Of a stretch of DNA of 9,094 nt, positions 5,846 to 9,094 are shown piece by piece. This DNA comes from an uncultured Clostridia bacterium (lineage in GTDB: Bacteria; Bacillota; Clostridia; Christensenellales; Aristaeellaceae): positions 1-9,094 of the forward strand of contig CALCUD010000006.1 in NCBI GenBank assembly GCA_937906775.1. The letters run 5' to 3'. A program made the translations under genes and the position numbers. Each line of letters starts with the position of its first letter. Position 1 is the first letter of the stretch. The notes beneath the pieces are model-generated. The model was not told where the DNA came from. It searched no databases and saw nothing but the letters and a program-made list of their open reading frames with translations.

Positions 5846-8629
5846 TTATTTGACCTTCACTTTGAAAGTGACCTTGTATCCCTTGTCCTTGCTCTGCACA
5901 GTGATCGTCACGGTGCCTTTTTTGATCGCTTTGATCACGCCGAGTTTGCTGACGGTTGCGATCTTTTTATCGCTGCTCTTGTAGGTGATGTTCTTGTTGA
6001 TCGCTGTGGAGGGTTTCAGACTCTTGATCTGAAGTTTCAGCGTCTTTCCCTTTTTCAGGGTAACGGTCTTGCCCTTCAGGGTCTTGGATTTTCCTTTCTG
6101 CACTACGGTGAAGGATTTTACTTTTTGATTTTCCACCGTGATCTTGCAGATCGCTTTGATACCGGAACCGTCTGTTGCTTTCGCGGTGATCGTAGCTTCG
6201 CCGGGCTTGATTGCTTTCACCAGACCGTTCTTGTCGACCGTAGCGACTTTCTTGTTATCGCTGGACCATTTGACCTTCGGGACTGTTGCGCCTTCGGGCT
6301 CGACCCCCTTGACGGACAGCTGATATGTCGGGTTCTTTTTCTTGGTGGTGATAGTAAGCGTCTTTTCAGTTTTGTTCAGGATGATCGCGGTAATCGGGAT
6401 ATTCTCCAGATATTGGAAGGCATATCCGTTTTCTTTGGCCCAGGTCGCCGCGTAGGATCCTTTATTACATAGGATCGTCGCTGTACCTGGGATTGCAGAG
6501 GAACCAATGTTTTCCACACTGCTCGGAATCGTGATTGTCTCCAACCCGCTACAGCCATAGAATGCATAACTCTCGATAGAAGTCACGGTTGTAGGGATCT
6601 CCACTGTCTTGAGTCCGGTACAACCATTAAATGCAGAGCTACCGACAAATGATACACCTTCTGGAATGGAGATATCGGTTAATCCTGAACATTCCGAAAA
6701 TGCACAATCATTTATACTTGTGATTTTGTTCGGAAGCTTAACATTGGATAAATGAGTACAGCCGTTGAATAAACTGGACACAATACATGTCAGATTCTTT
6801 GGTAATTTAACACTTGTCAGATTGCTGCACCGGTTGAATGCGCCCCAACCAATGTTTGTTACACTGTCTGGAATGGTTACGTTTGTCAGAGCAGTGCAGT
6901 AGTTGAATGCACTACTCCCAATATCAGTGATACTGTCCGGAACTACAATATTCCGTAAATGACTGAAGTCCGAAAACGCGTTGTTTCCGATTGTGGTGGC
7001 TCCCTGTTCAATTACGATCTTTTCGATTCCTTTACTGTATTTCCGCCATGGCGCTTCGGAACTGTTAGAAGTCATTTTACCTGACCCAGATATTGTCAAA
7101 ATCAAATCTTTGTTAATATTCCATTTCAAATTGCCGAATGTTCCAGAGGGAAGATTATCCAGCAGGAGAGCTTGATCCTTCCATCCGGCGGCATATGCTC
7201 CGGTGTAAGTACAGACGAAGGCCCCATTCAGTGTATTGATTTTGATTATCTTTATACCATCTATCTTATCCGGTACTGTAACATGCGTCATACTGGGATT
7301 TGTTAATCCCTGGATTGTTAGCCCCTCATCTGTTTCATACCAAAGTAGATCAGGACAGGATGGTGAAACGCAATCACAACCGGAGTCTTTTAATGCTTTT
7401 GCTGTATCAGTACCGGCTTTTATCGAGATACTTTTCAAGCTTTTGCAATTCCTGAATACGCCCCATTCAATGCTTGAAATATTGTTTGGAATCGTAATAT
7501 TCGTCAGGCTGCTGCAATTAGCGAAAGCTTCTGAGCCAATGCTCATTATACTGCTCGGGATCGTCACGTTTGTAATTTTGGTATTATCATAGAATGCATA
7601 ACTGGCTATTCCAATGACCTTCACTCCGTCTATCTGATCCGGAATCACGACACTAGATACATTGGTATTTATACTACCATTGATAAACAATCCATCGTCA
7701 GTTTCATACCAGAGTAAATCCGGACATGATGAAGAAACACATTTATTCCAGCCTGATTTGTACAAGGCCTTTGATACGACAGTACCGGCTTGTGTAGAAA
7801 CACTTTTCAAATTTTCGCAACCCCAAAATGTGGAACCTTCTATAGCGACAACTTTTACGCCGTCAATCTGATCCGGAATACTGACTTTTGTCAATCCAGA
7901 GTTTGAAAAACCGGTGATTGTTAATCCGTCGTCTGTTTCACACCAGAGAAGATCCGGATATGATGGTGAAAAACATTTATTCCATGAAGCTTTTATTAAT
8001 AATTTAGCTAATGTAGTACCTGCCTTTACGGAGATGCCTTTTAGACTATTGCAGTTTAGGAATGCCAAATCACCTATGTTTATTATGCTGGTCGGGATTG
8101 AAATACTTTTCAAATTAGTGCAATCCCAGAATGCACCCATTCCGATGCTTGTAATATTATTAGGAATTGTCACATTTGTCAGGCTACTGCATCCGGAGAA
8201 CATATACTCTCCAATACTTGTTATTTGGGTTGGGATAGATATGCTTTTCAGACTATTGCAACCAGAAAACACGCCCCATCCAAGCTCCGTAATGCTGCTG
8301 GGAAGTGTTATGCTTTGCAGTTTGCAGCAATTTTCGAATGCGTGCCATCCGATGAAGTTTATAGTGTTCGGGATTGTCACGCTCGTCAAGTTACTGCAAT
8401 TAGCAAATGCATTACATTCAATCGCCGTTACTGGATAACCATCCACCTCAGATGCGATGACTACGTTCGTTGCGGATTTATCACAGGTTTGTACATATGC
8501 ATGTTCGGGAGATGATACTGTAATATATGTAAGATTTCCCTCTGTAATAGCACAATTTGCATAAGCAATCCCTAGGGTTAAACTGATTAATGCAATCAAA
8601 ATACTTATGAATAAAAACTTCTTTTTCAT
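5846..8629 (-). CDS. BspA-like secreted leucine-rich-repeat protein with two C-terminal Big_2 domains
   Basis: A 927-residue exported protein. Residues 1-24 are a signal peptide (MKKKFLFISILIALISLTLG, then AYA before Asn25). BspA/TpLRR-type leucine-rich repeats (LRR_5 family, ~23 residues, L-x-x-I/V-x-IP...IG...AF..C) fill about 54-199, 344-400 and 534-712. Between them sit three copies of a ~65-residue module (199-263, 277-341, 401-464) containing PDLLW-C/Y-ETD-D/E-GL and IPDxIDGxKV. Residues ~500-530 (GNLKWNINKDLILTISGSGKM...APW) are the segment that often precedes BspA repeats. Residues ~744-831 and ~836-927 are two Big_2 Ig-like domains (VKWSSDNKKVATVDKNGLVKA; ITYKSSDKKIATVSKLGVIKA). No LPXTG or transmembrane anchor is seen at the C-terminus. 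BspA-type proteins are known as adhesins or host/matrix-binding surface proteins; the ligand here is unknown. I start at 8629 because GAGGAGG precedes it; the in-frame ATG at 8671 would put a basic stretch before the signal peptide. Confidence 0.92.
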   Translation of the reverse strand: MKKKFLFISILIALISLTLGIAYANCAITEGNLTYITVSSPEHAYVQTCDKSATNVVIASEVDGYPVTAIECNAFANCSNLTSVTIPNTINFIGWHAFENCCKLQSITLPSSITELGWGVFSGCNSLKSISIPTQITSIGEYMFSGCSSLTNVTIPNNITSIGMGAFWDCTNLKSISIPTSIINIGDLAFLNCNSLKGISVKAGTTLAKLLIKASWNKCFSPSYPDLLWCETDDGLTITGFSNSGLTKVSIPDQIDGVKVVAIEGSTFWGCENLKSVSTQAGTVVSKALYKSGWNKCVSSSCPDLLWYETDDGLFINGSINTNVSSVVIPDQIDGVKVIGIASYAFYDNTKITNVTIPSSIMSIGSEAFANCSSLTNITIPNNISSIEWGVFRNCKSLKSISIKAGTDTAKALKDSGCDCVSPSCPDLLWYETDEGLTIQGLTNPSMTHVTVPDKIDGIKIIKINTLNGAFVCTYTGAYAAGWKDQALLLDNLPSGTFGNLKWNINKDLILTISGSGKMTSNSSEAPWRKYSKGIEKIVIEQGATTIGNNAFSDFSHLRNIVVPDSITDIGSSAFNYCTALTNVTIPDSVTNIGWGAFNRCSNLTSVKLPKNLTCIVSSLFNGCTHLSNVKLPNKITSINDCAFSECSGLTDISIPEGVSFVGSSAFNGCTGLKTVEIPTTVTSIESYAFYGCSGLETITIPSSVENIGSSAIPGTATILCNKGSYAATWAKENGYAFQYLENIPITAIILNKTEKTLTITTKKKNPTYQLSVKGVEPEGATVPKVKWSSDNKKVATVDKNGLVKAIKPGEATITAKATDGSGIKAICKITVENQKVKSFTVVQKGKSKTLKGKTVTLKKGKTLKLQIKSLKPSTAINKNITYKSSDKKIATVSKLGVIKAIKKGTVTITVQSKDKGYKVTFKVKVK
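7238..8035 (-). repeat. Three intercalated ~65-residue modules in the leucine-rich-repeat protein
   Basis: The modules are encoded at 8035-7841, 7801-7607 and 7429-7238. Each begins (I/V)S-x-x-AGT, continues with a segment containing a conserved Cys and S-x-PDLLW, then ETD-D/E-GL, and ends IPD-x-IDG-x-KV (VPDKIDGIKI in the third). Modules 1 and 2 are separated by only 13 residues, modules 2 and 3 by 59 residues of ordinary leucine-rich repeats. They probably arose by internal duplication. Confidence 0.75.
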
Positions 8630-8638
8630 ATTATTGTG

Positions 8639-8645
8639 CCTCCTC
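8639..8645 (-). promoter_or_regulatory. Ribosome binding site of the leucine-rich-repeat protein gene
   Basis: The minus strand reads GAGGAGG nine bases before the ATG at 8629. This decides the start in favour of MKKKFLF, which begins a clean signal peptide, over the in-frame ATG at 8671, which has no such site. Confidence 0.8.
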
Positions 8646-8721
8646 AATAATAAAGTATGGATTATTCTCATGGCCGTTAATGATTTTACATATTGGCAGT
8701 TTGCCTTTCATATTACATTTT

Positions 8722-8749
8722 AATATAATGCTTTTCTTTTTGTAAACAA
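8722..8749 (-). promoter_or_regulatory. Candidate promoter for the secreted-protein gene pair
   Basis: On the minus strand a TTGTTT box (8749-8744) and a TATATT box (8727-8722) are 16 bases apart in AT-rich DNA. Transcription would start near 8715, giving a leader of about 85 bases before the ATG at 8629. It is the best sigma-A like pair upstream of the gene, but AT-richness makes chance matches likely. Confidence 0.4.
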
Positions 8750-8911
8750 CCCATTCACTTTTTTGCTTTCGTATTGACATTCTCTCAGCGCATTATGCAA
8801 TTATGCCAGAGACAAATCTCAATGGCAACTCATCATATATTCTCTCCGGTCAGAAACTCATCTACAGAGAAAACACACTCCGGATACACATGAGCGTACC
8901 GTGAAGCCATA
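8750..8911. other. Intergenic stretch with no recognised feature
   Basis: Between the candidate promoter and dispersed repeat copy 2 I see no open frame with a start and ribosome binding site, no tRNA-like fold, no CRISPR repeat and no clear terminator. It could hold upstream regulatory sites for the secreted-protein genes. Confidence 0.4.
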
Positions 8912-9039
8912 GCGTTGCGCCGGACGGTTCTCTTGCAACATAGGAAAATCAACGATTTGCGGGCGATAACGCGGTAACTCGACTATGCCGGCGTCATCGC
9001 GGAATGAACCGTGTCCGTGGGGATAATCCCCAATGACAC
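8912..9039 (+). repeat. Dispersed repeat element, copy 2 (short form)
   Basis: About 128 bases align with copy 1 at 4657-4860 in the same orientation; the first 80 bases match closely and the last 10 are identical (CCAATGACAC-type end). It lacks about 75 bases present in copy 1. Together the two copies form direct repeats about 4.25 kb apart that bracket the minus-strand secreted-protein genes. No protein is encoded in it. Confidence 0.75.
9011..9039. repeat. Terminal hairpin of dispersed repeat copy 2
   Basis: The 29 bases fold as GTGTC (9011-9015) with GACAC (9035-9039), then a two-base mismatch, then TGGGGAT with ATCCCCA around a single central base. It occupies the same place as the hairpin in copy 1. 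It could also act as a weak transcription barrier for the minus-strand gene that seems to end at 9046, but it has no T-run. Confidence 0.6.
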
Positions 9040-9045
9040 CTGCGC

Positions 9046-9094
9046 TTACTTCGCCTTTCTATCCTCCAACCGCGCGAAGTACGCGTCCAGCTTG
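9046..9094 (-). CDS. Possible 3' end of an unidentified minus-strand gene
   Basis: Reading leftwards from the right edge, 15 codons give KLDAYFARLEDRKAK followed by TAA at 9048-9046. The composition is protein-like (charged, amphipathic, helix-forming). The stop falls 6 bases before the dispersed repeat hairpin, as expected for an intergenic element placed after a gene. It is too short to identify, and chance openness over 45 bases cannot be excluded. Confidence 0.35.
   Translation of the reverse strand, partial: KLDAYFARLEDRKAK

Noticed and set aside
5846..5990. Cell-wall sorting signal at the C-terminus of the leucine-rich-repeat protein
   Set aside because: The protein ends within a Big_2 domain (…VTFKVKVK) with no LPXTG motif, hydrophobic segment or choline-binding or SLH repeats.
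7914..8438. Open frame of 174 codons on the plus strand
   Set aside because: It is the antisense of the leucine-rich-repeat coding sequence; its apparent protein periodicity comes from those repeats.
8629..8671. Start of the leucine-rich-repeat protein at the upstream ATG at 8671
   Set aside because: It would place a basic 14-residue stretch in front of the signal peptide, and the strong GAGGAGG is positioned for the ATG at 8629.
1..9094. tracrRNA anti-repeat within the window
   Set aside because: I looked by eye on both strands for sequence complementary to the repeat (e.g. GGAATTACA or CTATTCTCAAAC) outside the array and found none; it is probably upstream of cas9. A computed search would be needed to be certain.

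Overview
The window reads as accessory DNA of a low-to-moderate GC Gram-positive bacterium. A gut- or rumen-type Clostridia member (Bacillota) is the best guess, based on the type II-A CRISPR-Cas locus, strong GGAGG-type ribosome binding sites and a BspA-like leucine-rich-repeat secreted protein. No taxonomic marker is present, so this placement is inference.

Left half, plus strand (1-4657): a type II-A CRISPR-Cas locus in the order cas9 (5' part outside the window), cas1, cas2, csn2, leader, array. The four genes overlap or nearly touch (cas9/cas1 share 4 bases, cas1-cas2 are 11 bases apart, cas2/csn2 share 4 bases), so they form one translationally coupled operon. The visible Cas9 keeps its RuvC-II, HNH and RuvC-III catalytic residues. 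Cas1, Cas2 and Csn2 look intact. A likely one-base frameshift in cas9 lies close to the window edge (around 38-43). After csn2 comes a ~120-base leader with a good promoter candidate and a perfect ATTTGAG leader-anchoring sequence directly against the first 36-bp repeat. The array then holds one 30-bp spacer and a second repeat that stops after about 22 bases, exactly where a dispersed repeat element begins. No tracrRNA was found here; it is probably upstream of the window.

Middle (4657-4992): dispersed repeat copy 1, ending in an imperfect hairpin, followed by a strong terminator-like hairpin.

Right half, minus strand (4997-8749): a two-gene unit of secreted proteins read from a promoter near 8722-8749. 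The first gene encodes a 927-residue BspA-type leucine-rich-repeat protein with a signal peptide, three copies of an intercalated ~65-residue module and two C-terminal bacterial Ig-like (Big_2) domains. The second, 48 bases downstream, encodes a 266-residue secreted protein made of five tandem 49-residue repeats of unknown function, followed by the terminator. At 8912-9039 a second copy of the dispersed repeat occurs in the same orientation, so the secreted-protein cassette lies between two direct repeats. The extreme right edge may hold the last 15 codons of another minus-strand gene.

Overall: an adaptation-competent type II-A locus whose array seems to have been cut short by a repeat element that also brackets a surface/secreted-protein cassette.
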